A stretch of 64,000 nucleotides of DNA, taken from positions 1 to 64,000 of the forward strand of contig JAXLWU010000025.1 of the NCBI GenBank assembly GCA_046328335.1. The letters are read 5' to 3'. This stretch comes from JACCXM01 sp046328335. GTDB lineage: Bacteria > Chloroflexota > Chloroflexia > Thermomicrobiales > UBA6265. Below are positions 1 through 9,079 of the stretch, in pieces (within the stretch, counting starts at the first letter, position 1; each line of letters begins with the position of its first letter). A program made the translations under genes and the position numbers. Below the pieces are notes generated by a model. That model searched no databases. It was not told the origin of the DNA and saw nothing but the letters and a program-made list of their open reading frames with translations.

Positions 1-1470
1 CCCCTGAACGCAGTGGCACCCCCTTCACCCCCTGAGGCGAAGCCGACACCCCCTCCACCGCTTGACCTGATCGCCTCGCTCCTCGACAAGAGCCTCCTGC
101 AGCGGGCTACGGGAGAGGGCGACAGCCGCTTCGTCATGCTGCAGACGATTCGCGAGTTCGTGCAGGAGCGCCTGGAGGCGAGTGGCGAGGCGGGCGCCGC
201 GCGGCGAGCCCACGCGGAATGGATTGTCCGGCTGGCGGAGGATGCGCGGGCTCACATCCTCGGTCCGGAAGGCCCAGGGGCGCTCGATCGGCTGGAGGCC
301 GAACACGACAACCTGCGCGAGGCGCTGTCCTGGACGATTGCCGCCGAAGAAACGGCGCTCGCGCTGCGCCTGGCCCATGCCTACTGGCGCTTCTGGTGGA
401 TGCGCAGCCAACTCGACGAGGGCCGCGTCTGGCTCGAGCGGACGCTGACCCTGCCCGTCACCGACTCCGCCACCGCGGCGCTACGCCCCAGGTCGCAGGT
501 TGCCGCGGGCTATTTCGCCCGGGTCCAGGGCGACTTTGCCCGGACGATCGCGCTGGCGCGGGAAGCCCTGGCGCTGGCGGAGCAGATTGGCGATGCCAAC
601 GGATCGTCCGGCGCCCATCATCTCCTCTCCCTGGTCGCTACGGACCGCGGCGAGTGGTCGGAAGCATGGAACCACCTCGAGATTGGCATCGCGATCGACC
701 GCTCCGTTGGCTACGACCATGGCGTGGCGTTCGGGCTCTCCAATCTGGGGGATGTCGCCCTGGCCCAGGGGCGCCTCGCCGAAGCCGCCGCGTTTGCGGA
801 CGAGGCGCTGGCGATCTGGAGCGAGCGGGGCGATGCCTGGAGTGTCTCCTGGGCGCAAATCGGGCGGGGCAAGATCGCGCGCGCCCAGGGTGATCACGGG
901 TACGCCCTGGCGCTGCTAGGCGAGGCGTTGGCCGAGGCCGCCCGGCGTGGCGACAAGGAGATTGGCGCCCGGGCGATCGCCGAGATCGCGGCGCTTGCCG
1001 GCGAGCGTGGCCAACTCTCCCTGGCCGCCCGGCTCTATGGCAGCGTCGCCGCGCTACGCGAGGCGATTGGCGCGCCCGTGGTGCCATCGGAACGCGCGGC
1101 GCACGACGCGGCGGTCGCGGCCGTCCGGGCGGGCATGGCGAACGCCGCCTTTGTCGCTGCCTGGGCCGCCGGTCGGGCCCTCACCCTCGGTGATGCGGCA
1201 GCCGACGTGGCAATGCTGGCCAGAGGCATGCCCGGCTCGAACAACGATCACTTGGGTGGCGATGGCATTGGCGGCCTGCCAGGACTCACCCGGCGCGAGC
1301 GGGAGGTGCTGCGCCTCCTAAGCGAGGGCCGCGCCGACAAGGAGATCGCGGCCGCCCTCTTCATTTCGCGCCACACCGTCTCCAAACATGTGGCCGCTAT
1401 CCTCGGCAAACTCGGGGTCGAATCGCGTACCGCCGCGGTAGCCATCGCCCTGCGGCACGACCTCTCCTGA
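1..1470 (+). CDS. LuxR-family transcriptional regulator with TPR region, 5' truncated by window edge
   Basis: The frame is open from base 1, so the start lies outside the window. The visible part begins in the winged-helix segment that follows the ATPase of large MalT/AfsR-like regulators (LLDKSLL, then MLQTIREFVQERLEASGE). About 300 residues of TPR-like helices follow. The last ~59 residues are a LuxR-type helix-turn-helix (LTRREREVLRLL, then ISRHTVSKHVAAIL). Family members usually run to 700-950 residues, so an N-terminal NTPase is expected upstream. It probably binds DNA through its C-terminus when a signal is sensed by the ATPase/TPR part. Target and ligand cannot be read. Confidence 0.85.
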   Translation, partial: PLNAVAPPSPPEAKPTPPPPLDLIASLLDKSLLQRATGEGDSRFVMLQTIREFVQERLEASGEAGAARRAHAEWIVRLAEDARAHILGPEGPGALDRLEAEHDNLREALSWTIAAEETALALRLAHAYWRFWWMRSQLDEGRVWLERTLTLPVTDSATAALRPRSQVAAGYFARVQGDFARTIALAREALALAEQIGDANGSSGAHHLLSLVATDRGEWSEAWNHLEIGIAIDRSVGYDHGVAFGLSNLGDVALAQGRLAEAAAFADEALAIWSERGDAWSVSWAQIGRGKIARAQGDHGYALALLGEALAEAARRGDKEIGARAIAEIAALAGERGQLSLAARLYGSVAALREAIGAPVVPSERAAHDAAVAAVRAGMANAAFVAAWAAGRALTLGDAAADVAMLARGMPGSNNDHLGGDGIGGLPGLTRREREVLRLLSEGRADKEIAAALFISRHTVSKHVAAILGKLGVESRTAAVAIALRHDLS

Positions 1471-1506
1471 TTGCCCTCCCGCTCGCGGCGCGGTTCTCCG
1501 CTTTGG

Positions 1507-1626
1507 CGAGAGCGGCGTGCGAGAAGGTGTCGTTCCGAACCGCGGCGAGGAATCTCGGCGTCCGGGACGATCACGGCCACGGCCGCGGTCCCTCCTGCGG
1601 TCGGGACGACACTCCTGTCTTGCGTC
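1507..1626. repeat. Interspersed palindromic element, family A, copy 1
   Basis: A ~120 bp imperfect inverted repeat fills the space after the LuxR gene. It has the hallmark halves GGTGTCGTTCCGA...GAGGAATCTCGGCG on the left and GCGGTCCCTCC...CGGGACGACAC on the right. Further copies or half copies lie near 10238, 12089, 19672, 27013, 32463, 36391 and 53805. The rest of 1471-1822 shows no gene. Confidence 0.6.
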
Positions 1627-1822
1627 TGAATGACACATCTTCTGCCCGTCGCGGTCGTACCCCCGCGGTGAATTACTCAATTTTCGCCATATCCTGACGT
1701 CTCCCTCGCCGTTAGTCTCAGAGGGCGCGGCACCGTTGGTTGTCGTGCCGCCACGCTGTCCTCCGCGTGACGTTGATCCGTCTCGTATTGTCGATGTTCG
1801 CCACGGCAGTGTAGGGATCACC

Positions 1823-4498
1823 ATGGACGATCGGCGTTTCGATTCATTGGCCCGTTCGCTCGGCAACGCCGCCACCCGTCGCAGCGCCCTTGGCGCACTG
1901 CTCGCCGGGCTCGTTGCCCCGCTGCTGCCGGGCGCGGTCGCGGCGAAAGGCGGCCACAAGCAGCACGGCGGCCACGGCAAGGCCAAAGGCAAAGGCACGG
2001 ACAAGGACAAGGGCAAGGACAAGAATCACGACAACGGCGGCGACAAGGCCCAAACCGCCAGCAAGGGGAAGGGCAAGAACCAGAAGAAAGGCAGGCCCGC
2101 ACGGAAACAACCAGCGGGACGAGCCAGGGCCGCGGCGACATGCTACACCGGCAAGCGCTGCGATCCCGCGCCGGGCGCCGACCTCTCCGGCTGCGATTTC
2201 TCCGGCTCCACCTCCCTGAAAGGGAAGAACCTCAAGGGCGCCAACCTGAGCAAGGCGGGACTGGCCCGGGCCGATGTGCGCGGCGCCAATCTCCAGAATG
2301 TCAACCTGAGCAACGCCTGTCTGGTCGATGCCAACCTGAGCGGCGTCATCACCAATAGCACCACCAACTGGTCCGGCGCCATCTACTGCCGGACCACGAT
2401 GCCCAATGGCTCCATTAACAACAGTGGTTGCGACAAGGGCACCGACTGCTGCCCGACCTGCGACGCGACGCACCCTTGCCCAGCGGGTCAGGCCTGCTGC
2501 CAGGGACGGTGCCGGTCCGGCGACTGCTGCACCGATGCCGAATGCAAAGACCCGGCCAAGCCGATCTGCCGCAACAACGTCTGTTCCGCCTGCACCAGCG
2601 ACGCTCAGTGCGGCGCCGGCAAACGCTGCTGTGGTGGGCAATGCAAGAGCGGTGTCTGCTGCGCCGCGAGCGACTGCAGCAAGCGGGACTGCCAGAGTGC
2701 GGCCTGCACCGACAACCAGTGCGTCTACACCCCACAGGACGGCACCCCCTGCGACGACGGCAACCCCTGCACGGTGGGAGACACCTGCCGCGGCGGAACC
2801 TGCGTCGGTAATCCGAAGGATTGTTCCAGTGCGGCCGATGCCTGCAATGAGGGCGCCTGCCGCCAGGCCGACGGCCAGTGCGTGAAGCGGCCCAAGACGG
2901 ATGGCACGGCCTGCTCCGACAACGACAACTGCACCACCGGCGATAGTTGCCGCAACGGCGTCTGCGTCTCCGGCGCTGGGGTCGATTGCCGCGCCCAGGC
3001 GGACGAATGCAACGATGGCGTCTGCCGCCAGACCGACGGGCAGTGCGTCAAGCGGCCGAAAACCGATGGCACCCCCTGCGGCACGGGCGGTACGTGCCGC
3101 AACGGCGTCTGTGAGGTGCCGGTCTGCGGCGCCCTGAACGAGACCTGCAACGCCAACAACAATCCGTGCTGTCAGGACACCCCGACGACCTGCGCCGTTC
3201 TCAACCCGAACTGCTACGCCACCGGCGCGCCCCAGGATGCGCGATGCTGCCATGACACCGGGGGGGCCTGCGCGGATGACTGCCAATGCTGCGCCGGGGA
3301 ACTCTGCGAAAAAAGCAAGTGCTGCAGTCTCCCGGGCAATGCCTGTTCCACCACGAGTCAGTGCTGCACCGCCGGCGGCTCGATCACGCAGACGTGCTCC
3401 GGCGGCAAGTGCTGTATCGAGGAAGGGTTTGCCTGCGAGGAAGGTCTCGATCAGTGCTGTGACGGCACATGCGTCGAGATCAATCCCGGTGACTGGATCT
3501 GTCAGCCGGCCGGGATCTGCCGCAGCCTGGGTCGGCTCTGTGACAACCGCGACCAGTGCTGCCAGACCGGTGGGCCGACCAACTGCGACCTGGCGGAGCC
3601 CCTCGGCCAGAACACGATCTGCTGCCGCCCGCTGGGCGGGGCCTGCGCGGCGCAGGGTGACTGCTGCAACGGTGTCGCCTGTGTCAGCGGCAAGTGCTGT
3701 CTCGGCGACGGTGGAACCTGCTCGGCCTCCACGGAGTGCTGTTCCGGGTTCGAGTGCCGCGGCGGCGTCTGCCGCTCGAACATCTGCCGCCAGGCCGGCG
3801 AGGCCTGCCCGGCGGGAACGAATTGTTGCGCTGGAAACGGTAGCACCTGCACCGGCGGCACCTGCTGCCAGCCACTTCAAAGCACCTGCCAGAAGCTCCC
3901 CGGCGTGGGTGATCCCTGCTGCGGCGCGAGAAATGCGGAGTGTTGCGGGTATTCCGAACAGTACTGCGCGAGCGGACAACTCGAAAAGTGCTGCTACCAG
4001 GACTTCGAGGATTTCCTGGGTGGCCCGGACTGCACTGCCGATGCGGAGTGCTGCAGCGGCTACTGCGACCCGTCGTACAAGCGGTGCTGCCGAAACCAGG
4101 GCGCCCCGTGCAGCAAGATGGGGTACCTCCACTTCGAGTGCTGCGACAACCTCGGGTTGACGTGCAGCGGCACGAATGGGACCTGCATCCCGTGCCGTAA
4201 GCTGGGGGAGACGTGCACGAAGAACGCCGACGGCAACACCTGCTGCATCGGCTCCTACTGCAATGACAACGGAGTCTGCGCGCAGGATTCCTGCGGCGAA
4301 GGCGGAGTCCCGTGCCAGTACGCCGGCACCTGCTGCCCCGGCAGCATCTGCTCGGGAGGCGCCGTCTGCCTCAAGGTCTGCCAGGCCAAAGGTGAATTCT
4401 GCCGTTGCTTCAACGGCACCTGCGCACCCTTCCCGTGCTGCGGCGGCCTGACCTGCGACGGTAACCCCAACAGTCCAAACTATGAGAAGTGCGTGTAA
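1823..4498 (+). CDS. Large secreted Cys-rich protein with Tat-type leader and pentapeptide repeats
   Basis: An 891-residue protein from ATG 1823; an upstream in-frame start at 1736 is less likely because the family's leader (MDDRRFDSLARSLG, then TRRSALGALLAGL) begins here. Order: twin-arginine leader (1-41); a Lys/Gly/His/Asp spacer (~42-105); a pentapeptide-repeat stretch (ANLSK, ADVRG, ANLQN, ~118-180); then ~690 residues of Cys-rich modules full of CC pairs and C-x-G-x-C units. Cysteines are confined to the exported part, which suggests a disulfide-stabilised extracellular protein. No catalytic motif is visible. It is first of eight leader-sharing genes in the block. Tat export is inferred from the twin arginine followed by a hydrophobic stretch and an A-V-A-A site. 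The specific role is unknown. Confidence 0.85.
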   Translation: MDDRRFDSLARSLGNAATRRSALGALLAGLVAPLLPGAVAAKGGHKQHGGHGKAKGKGTDKDKGKDKNHDNGGDKAQTASKGKGKNQKKGRPARKQPAGRARAAATCYTGKRCDPAPGADLSGCDFSGSTSLKGKNLKGANLSKAGLARADVRGANLQNVNLSNACLVDANLSGVITNSTTNWSGAIYCRTTMPNGSINNSGCDKGTDCCPTCDATHPCPAGQACCQGRCRSGDCCTDAECKDPAKPICRNNVCSACTSDAQCGAGKRCCGGQCKSGVCCAASDCSKRDCQSAACTDNQCVYTPQDGTPCDDGNPCTVGDTCRGGTCVGNPKDCSSAADACNEGACRQADGQCVKRPKTDGTACSDNDNCTTGDSCRNGVCVSGAGVDCRAQADECNDGVCRQTDGQCVKRPKTDGTPCGTGGTCRNGVCEVPVCGALNETCNANNNPCCQDTPTTCAVLNPNCYATGAPQDARCCHDTGGACADDCQCCAGELCEKSKCCSLPGNACSTTSQCCTAGGSITQTCSGGKCCIEEGFACEEGLDQCCDGTCVEINPGDWICQPAGICRSLGRLCDNRDQCCQTGGPTNCDLAEPLGQNTICCRPLGGACAAQGDCCNGVACVSGKCCLGDGGTCSASTECCSGFECRGGVCRSNICRQAGEACPAGTNCCAGNGSTCTGGTCCQPLQSTCQKLPGVGDPCCGARNAECCGYSEQYCASGQLEKCCYQDFEDFLGGPDCTADAECCSGYCDPSYKRCCRNQGAPCSKMGYLHFECCDNLGLTCSGTNGTCIPCRKLGETCTKNADGNTCCIGSYCNDNGVCAQDSCGEGGVPCQYAGTCCPGSICSGGAVCLKVCQAKGEFCRCFNGTCAPFPCCGGLTCDGNPNSPNYEKCV

Positions 4499-4591
4499 GT
4501 GTGGCGTGGGGAGGGCCAGTTAGGGCTGGAATCACAGTCGCGGCGCCATTTCAGTTTCGGCTGATCTCCACCGCGCCACGCGGCGCGCAGA

Positions 4592-4636
4592 CCCTCACCC
4601 CAACCCCTCTCCCGCTCGGCGGGAGAGGGGCTTTCT
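4592..4636. repeat. Interspersed palindrome, family B, copy 1
   Basis: The sequence ACCCTCACCCCAACCCCTCT is followed by CCCGCTCGGCGGGAGAGGGG, a GC-rich hairpin. This form recurs at about a dozen sites in the window. A degenerate copy lies at 4736-4782. Together they account for most of the 4499-4916 gap, which has no other recognisable content. Confidence 0.6.
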
Positions 4637-4916
4637 TGCGGCGCTGGCCCTCGCCCCTCCGCGATGGCGCCGGCGCACAGGGGGCATGGCCGAATTGGAT
4701 CCTTCGTCCTGGTCTCGGTAGGCGACGAGGCCATCACGTGCCCCTCCCCCGCTGATCTGGAGAGGGGTTGCGGAGAGGGGCTGTACATCGACTGCCCCGT
4801 TCCGGGAAAAATAGTCAAAATTACTGATGTGCATTGCTCCCCTCTCCGTCATGCTCACCTTCGACACCGTGGCACGGCGCGTCGCCACGGTGTCGCCATC
4901 GGGTGGAGAGGACGCC

Positions 4917-6188
4917 ATGGACGGTCACCAGTTCGACCAGTTCGTTCGCTTGTTGGGTCGGTCCGGCTCTCGCCGCGGTGCCCTGGGGGCACTGCTCGGC
5001 GTGGGGGCGCTCGGCGCCGTCGATGGCGCCCTGGGCAAGGGCAAAAGCAAGGGGAAAGATAAAGGGAACGCGAAGGACAAGAAGAATCACGCTGACAAAC
5101 CGCACGGCGGAAAGCAGCACGCGGGTAATGGCCACCCGAGTGGACCGGCTGATGACGGTGCGGTCGCCGCCGAGGCGACCTGCGGGAGCCCGGGACCGAG
5201 CAGCAACCTCAACAATTGCAACTTCGCCAACAGAAACATGGATGGCGTCGATCTGTCCGGCTCCGCCATGAAAAACACCAGTTTCAACAACACCAGCCTG
5301 TGCGGGGCCAACCTGTCGTCGTCGACGCTGACCAACGCGGATCTGCGCGGCGCCAATCTGACCCGGGCCGATTTGCATTCCTCGGGATGCACTGGACTCC
5401 AGACCAACGCCGCTACCACCTTCTGCCAGACCAAGATGTGCAACGGCTCGATCCGTAGTGACGACTGTCCCGGCGCCGCGCCAGGGAGCGTCTGCTGCAC
5501 CGCGAACAATTGCGCTGACCGCACCTGCCAGACCAGGAGCTGCACCGGCAACCGCTGCACCTACGACAACCAGCAAGACGGGCAGGCTGGCAATCTCTGT
5601 GCGTCGCCGCGCCAGTGCTGCAATGGCGGCTGTTGCGCCGAAGGCCAGAAGTGCTGCGGCGGCCAGTGCATCGCCAAAGACGCCTGCTGCAGCGGCAACC
5701 AGCAAGGGTGCCCGCAGGGTCAGAAGTGTTGCGGCGGGGCCTGCATCGCCAACGACGCCTGCTGCACCAATAACCAGCCGGGCTGCCCGAACGGGCAGAA
5801 GTGCTGCGGCGGGACCTGCATCCCGAGCGAGCAGTGCTGCGGCCCCGACGGCAAGGCGGGCTGCCCGAACGGCCAGACCTGCTGCGGCGGCAACGTCTGC
5901 GGCGATTGCTGCAACGGCGATCAGGCGGGGTGCCCTGCCGGCAGCGCCTGCTGTGGCACCCAATGCGTCAGCGGGGCGTGCTGCGGGTCCTTCCAGCTGT
6001 GCGCGAACGAGGACCAGTGCTGCTATGAGCAGGACCGGATGTCGTGCCTCGACGACGGGACCGGCACGCGGCGCTGCTGCAGCAACGAGGACGAGCCGTG
6101 CAGCCTCGGCGCCAACGGGCAGTACCACTGCTGCCCCGGGCTCTCGTGCATCCGCGACATCTTCGGCAACGACTACTGCCGAGACTAG
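4917..6188 (+). CDS. Secreted Cys-rich protein with Tat-type leader, pentapeptide repeats and CCGG repeats
   Basis: A 423-residue protein; ATG 4917 is chosen because GGAGAGG lies just upstream and the family leader (MDGHQFDQFVRLLG, then SRRGALGALLG) begins there. A Lys/Gly/His-rich spacer (~40-75) leads to a pentapeptide-repeat stretch (ADLRG, ANLTR, ~97-158). From ~215 come near-identical repeats of the type CPNGQKCCGGTCI, each about 23 residues, spanning ~235-340. A further Cys-rich tail ends in CCPGLSCIRD. The repeats recall small disulfide-knot domains, but no named family is certain. It lies 418 bp downstream of its larger paralogue. Confidence 0.85.
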   Translation: MDGHQFDQFVRLLGRSGSRRGALGALLGVGALGAVDGALGKGKSKGKDKGNAKDKKNHADKPHGGKQHAGNGHPSGPADDGAVAAEATCGSPGPSSNLNNCNFANRNMDGVDLSGSAMKNTSFNNTSLCGANLSSSTLTNADLRGANLTRADLHSSGCTGLQTNAATTFCQTKMCNGSIRSDDCPGAAPGSVCCTANNCADRTCQTRSCTGNRCTYDNQQDGQAGNLCASPRQCCNGGCCAEGQKCCGGQCIAKDACCSGNQQGCPQGQKCCGGACIANDACCTNNQPGCPNGQKCCGGTCIPSEQCCGPDGKAGCPNGQTCCGGNVCGDCCNGDQAGCPAGSACCGTQCVSGACCGSFQLCANEDQCCYEQDRMSCLDDGTGTRRCCSNEDEPCSLGANGQYHCCPGLSCIRDIFGNDYCRD

Positions 6189-6315
6189 CCCGGCGGCCGG
6201 TTCGGCCGGAGGCGAAAGGGCCAGGAGCAATCCCGGCCCCCGGCTCTTTCCGCGGCGGAGCGTTTCATCAGGACTATCGCCGGCTGAGAGGGCTGAGGCG
6301 GAAAGGCGCGAGCAC

Positions 6316-7317
6316 ATGGACGGAACACAATTCGATCGCTTGACGCAACACCTCGGCCAGGCGCTCAGCCGGCGCCGTTTCGGTCGGCTGGCCGTCGTGT
6401 TCGGACTGCTTGCCGGACTCGATGTGGCGAAGCCGAGCGAAGCCAAACCGAAAAAGAAGAAGCCGAAACCGAAGCCGTGCGGCCGCGGCGCCATCCGCTG
6501 CGGCCGCAAGTGCGTCAACCCGCTGCTCGACCCGAAAAACTGTGGCAAGTGTGGCCGGGCGTGCCTTGCCGGTCAGGCCTGTGTCACTGGCTCCTGCCAG
6601 GACAGCGGTTGCCCTGGGAATCAGACCTCGTGCAGCGGCACGTGCGTGAACACCCAGACCGACAGTGCCAACTGCGGCACGTGCGGGAATACCTGTACCG
6701 GCGGGCAGACCTGCATCGACGGGCAGTGCATCGTCACCGGGTGCGGGGCGAACCAGCTCGACTGCGGCAACGGTGTCTGCGCCGGGGGCGCCAATCCTTG
6801 CTGCTCTTACCTCGATTGCGGCGCAGGGAGCGGCGATCTGGTTTGTGACACAACGACGCACCAATGTGTGTGCAACACGGCCGGCAAGGGGATCTGCAAG
6901 CGCTTCACCAACGGGGCCGGAATCTGCAACGTCTGCTGCGGGGATGGCAGCCACACCTGTATTGACGATACAGTCTGTGTCGACATCCCCGGGACCGGCA
7001 TCAGCACCTGCGACTGCCCTGCCGGCAAGACGCGATGCGCCGGGTCGCAGAACGCTCACAAGTGCCAGTCCAGCACCGGCCAGGACAACCGCCGCTGTGG
7101 CATCGGCTGCATCGATTGCACCGAATTTGGTCCGACCAGCTTCTGCTGCTTTGGCCAGTGTCAAACCGCCTGCGAACCCAACACGTTCTGCAACCTTCAG
7201 ACGTGCGGAGGGTGCCAGACCTGTGGGGAAGGCACGGCCTGCTGCCGGAGCGGCTCAACCAACCTCTTCGGATGCACGCTGCTGGAAAATGGGCGTTGCC
7301 CGGGACCACCCCCGTAA
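6316..7317 (+). CDS. Secreted Stig1-like Cys-rich protein with Tat leader
   Basis: A 333-residue protein from ATG 6316. The leader MDGTQFDRLTQHLG is followed by a twin-arginine motif (SRRRFGRL) and an A-K cleavage-like site. The mature part opens with a short basic linker (KPKKKKPKPKP). Cys-rich units of the type CGRKCVN...NCGKCGRACxxGQxCVxGxC follow, the signature of Stig1-like modules that also occur in myxobacterial surface proteins. The C-terminal ~150 residues contain scattered CxxC and CC pairs. No catalytic residues are seen. It shares its first 75 residues closely with the genes at 7382 and 9080, so the three look like recent duplicates. Confidence 0.85.
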   Translation: MDGTQFDRLTQHLGQALSRRRFGRLAVVFGLLAGLDVAKPSEAKPKKKKPKPKPCGRGAIRCGRKCVNPLLDPKNCGKCGRACLAGQACVTGSCQDSGCPGNQTSCSGTCVNTQTDSANCGTCGNTCTGGQTCIDGQCIVTGCGANQLDCGNGVCAGGANPCCSYLDCGAGSGDLVCDTTTHQCVCNTAGKGICKRFTNGAGICNVCCGDGSHTCIDDTVCVDIPGTGISTCDCPAGKTRCAGSQNAHKCQSSTGQDNRRCGIGCIDCTEFGPTSFCCFGQCQTACEPNTFCNLQTCGGCQTCGEGTACCRSGSTNLFGCTLLENGRCPGPPP

Positions 7318-7381
7318 CCCACGAGGCATCCTGAGCACGATGTCACGCGGCCCGGTGGCCGCGCCGGAAAGGAGCGAATCC

Positions 7382-8467
7382 ATGGACGGACCACAATTCG
7401 ACCGCTTGACGCAGCAGCTCGGCCAGGCCCTCACCCGCCGCCGCTTCGGGGTGCTCGCGGCAGCACTCGGTCTGGGCGCTGGTCTGGGTGCCACCAATCC
7501 GGCGAAGGCCAAGCCGAAAAAGAAAAAGCCGAAGCCCTGTGGCCGCGGCGCCATCCGCTGCGGTCGCAAATGCGTCAACCCCCTGACCGATGCCGCCAAC
7601 TGCGGCAAGTGCGGCCGGGCCTGCGCCGCGGGTCAAGCGTGCGTCTCCGGCTCCTGCCAGGCGGGGGGTTGTCCCGGCACCCAGATTTCGTGTGGTGGCA
7701 CCTGTGTCGATCCGCAATCGGACGAGGACCACTGCGGCGATTGCACCACGGTCTGCAATGGCGACCTGACCTGCATTGACGGCCACTGCGCCTGCGCCAC
7801 GGGCACCAAGTGCGGGAATCAGTGCGTCAACACCCAGACCGACAATGCCCACTGTGGCGACTGCGGTACGTCTTGCGGCAACGGCAAGACCTGTCAAGGC
7901 GGTCAGTGCGTTGCTGTTCCGGAATGCTCCAGCCAAGCCGAGTGTGGCGGATCCAGTTCCAACGACCTGGTCTGCCGGAACGGCCGCTGTGTCTGCGCCG
8001 ATGCAACGAAGGGCATCTGTACACGCTTCCCCGATGGCCGCGGCACCTGTCACGTCTGCTGCCCCGGCGGCAGCGGCCAGTGCCCGGGCAACCGCAACGA
8101 AGTCTGTTTCTACTACCAGACCCCGTCCGGAGCGTGGGCTGGACTCTGCGACTGCGCGACCGGTGCGGACCGGTGCGAGTCCAACGACAGGACGTGCGTG
8201 GCGGACTACATGACCGACCCGCGTCATTGTGGGCGTTTCTGCAAGGATTGCCAGTTCTTGCCCGAAGAAGCGGGCGCCGTCTGTTGCAATGGCAACTGTA
8301 CCCGCGGCTGCGCCCCCGGCTTCTCCGGTAGCGGTTGTATGCAATCCGACCCTTGCGGGGCGAACTGCGAGCCGTGCAGCAGCGGTATGATCTGCTGCAA
8401 CCAGGGTCCCGGCACGGCCGCATCCTGCATCCCTAACAACCACGGCGGATTCTGCTACAAGCAATGA
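7382..8467 (+). CDS. Secreted Stig1-like Cys-rich protein with Tat leader (paralogue)
   Basis: A 361-residue protein, 64 bp downstream of its paralogue; an AAAGGAG-like site (GGAAAGGAGCG) precedes ATG 7382. The leader is MDGPQFDRLTQQLG plus TRRRFGVLAAALG, then a KPKKKKPKPC junction. At least three Stig1-like units follow (CGRKCVN, CGGTCVD and CGNQCVN, each with NCG/HCGxCG). The unpaired-looking C-terminal region keeps Cys about every seven residues. Residues after the linker align with 6316 and 9080, while the C-terminal third diverges, as if the tails were evolving separately. It is probably co-transcribed with 6316. A hairpin terminator follows at 8480-8524. Confidence 0.85.
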   Translation: MDGPQFDRLTQQLGQALTRRRFGVLAAALGLGAGLGATNPAKAKPKKKKPKPCGRGAIRCGRKCVNPLTDAANCGKCGRACAAGQACVSGSCQAGGCPGTQISCGGTCVDPQSDEDHCGDCTTVCNGDLTCIDGHCACATGTKCGNQCVNTQTDNAHCGDCGTSCGNGKTCQGGQCVAVPECSSQAECGGSSSNDLVCRNGRCVCADATKGICTRFPDGRGTCHVCCPGGSGQCPGNRNEVCFYYQTPSGAWAGLCDCATGADRCESNDRTCVADYMTDPRHCGRFCKDCQFLPEEAGAVCCNGNCTRGCAPGFSGSGCMQSDPCGANCEPCSSGMICCNQGPGTAASCIPNNHGGFCYKQ

Positions 8468-8479
8468 CCCCGGGCGGCA

Positions 8480-8524
8480 ATGACACCCACTGGTGATGGA
8501 TATCCGTCGCGCGGTGGGTGTCAT
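8480..8524 (+). terminator. Hairpin after the 7382 gene
   Basis: ATGACACCCAC (8480-8490) and GTGGGTGTCAT (8514-8524) pair perfectly around a 23-nt loop, and flanking GGC/GCC extends the stem across a bulged A. It starts 12 bases after the stop codon. There is no clear U-tract, so it may act as a 3' stabiliser or a weak terminator. Confidence 0.5.
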
Positions 8525-8594
8525 GCCACCGACCGTGGCCGCCTGCCACCGTTGTCGCCGATCGTTCGCTGAAGCAGTCGTTGCTAAGACAGCG

Positions 8595-8696
8595 AACGAC
8601 TCGATACGCGCGTCCAGTTGTTGCAATAACCGCGGTCGCGGCGCGGTGAGTGCGTTGCTCACCGGGTTGCTCTCGCCGCTCGCGGCTGTCGCGTAA
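8595..8696 (+). pseudogene. Decayed leader of a lost Cys-rich paralogue
   Basis: This frame reads NDSIRASS, then RGRGAVSALLTGLLSPLAAVA and a stop. It parallels the leader of the 1823 gene (FDSLARSL, then RRSALGALLAGLVAPL). The initiating MDG, part of the RR motif and all of the mature protein are missing. It lies in the 612-bp gap between two intact paralogues. I read it as a fossil of another family member; chance resemblance cannot be excluded. Confidence 0.4.
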
Positions 8697-8793
8697 GGCC
8701 AACGCATCGTAGCACCATTGCCGGCACTATCCCGGACAACTGCCTCGACGGCTTCATCGGTACGGGCTGTCCGGTCTGAGCCGGCTCACTGCG

Positions 8794-8828
8794 GGAGGGA
8801 TGCGGACGTATCTGGTCCGCATCCCTCC
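8794..8828 (+). terminator. Perfect 14-bp hairpin upstream of the 9080 gene
   Basis: GGAGGGATGCGGAC (8794-8807) and GTCCGCATCCCTCC (8815-8828) form a perfect stem with a 7-nt loop, followed by TCTTCC. It resembles the hairpin at 10405-10442, which lies behind the next paralogue. It could be the terminator of the degraded gene copy at 8595-8696. Confidence 0.55.
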
Positions 8829-9079
8829 TCTTCCGTGGAGCGCGCCGCTCTCCCAACGGGATGCCGCTATCTGACATTCCCCCGGATGGGATGCGGCGTG
8901 AACGCACATGCGGCCGCTGCTGCTGGCCGTCGCCAACCTCGACCCCAATGGCGCCGACGCAGGAATTGCCGTGCCCACCGGTCCAAAATAGGGAAAACTA
9001 CCGACGCGGTTGGCGCCTTTTTCTGTCATGATCTCCACACATGCGGCGGCATGCGGCGTGGTTGATGGCGGAGAAGGTC

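Noticed and set aside
1844..4132. A 762-codon open frame on the minus strand through the first Cys-rich gene
   Set aside because: It is a by-product of GC-rich codons in the real plus-strand gene; its translation is Ala/Gly/Val-rich without domain signals and lacks an RBS.
4821..6548. A 575-codon minus frame across two Cys-rich genes
   Set aside because: Same reason: it runs antisense through two genes and the gap between them, with low-complexity composition.
8493..8696. A 67-codon ORF with a normal start in the same frame as the fossil leader
   Set aside because: Only its last third resembles the family leader; the N-terminal part (MMDIRRAVGVMPPTVA) overlaps a hairpin and shows no sense, so I kept only the leader fragment.
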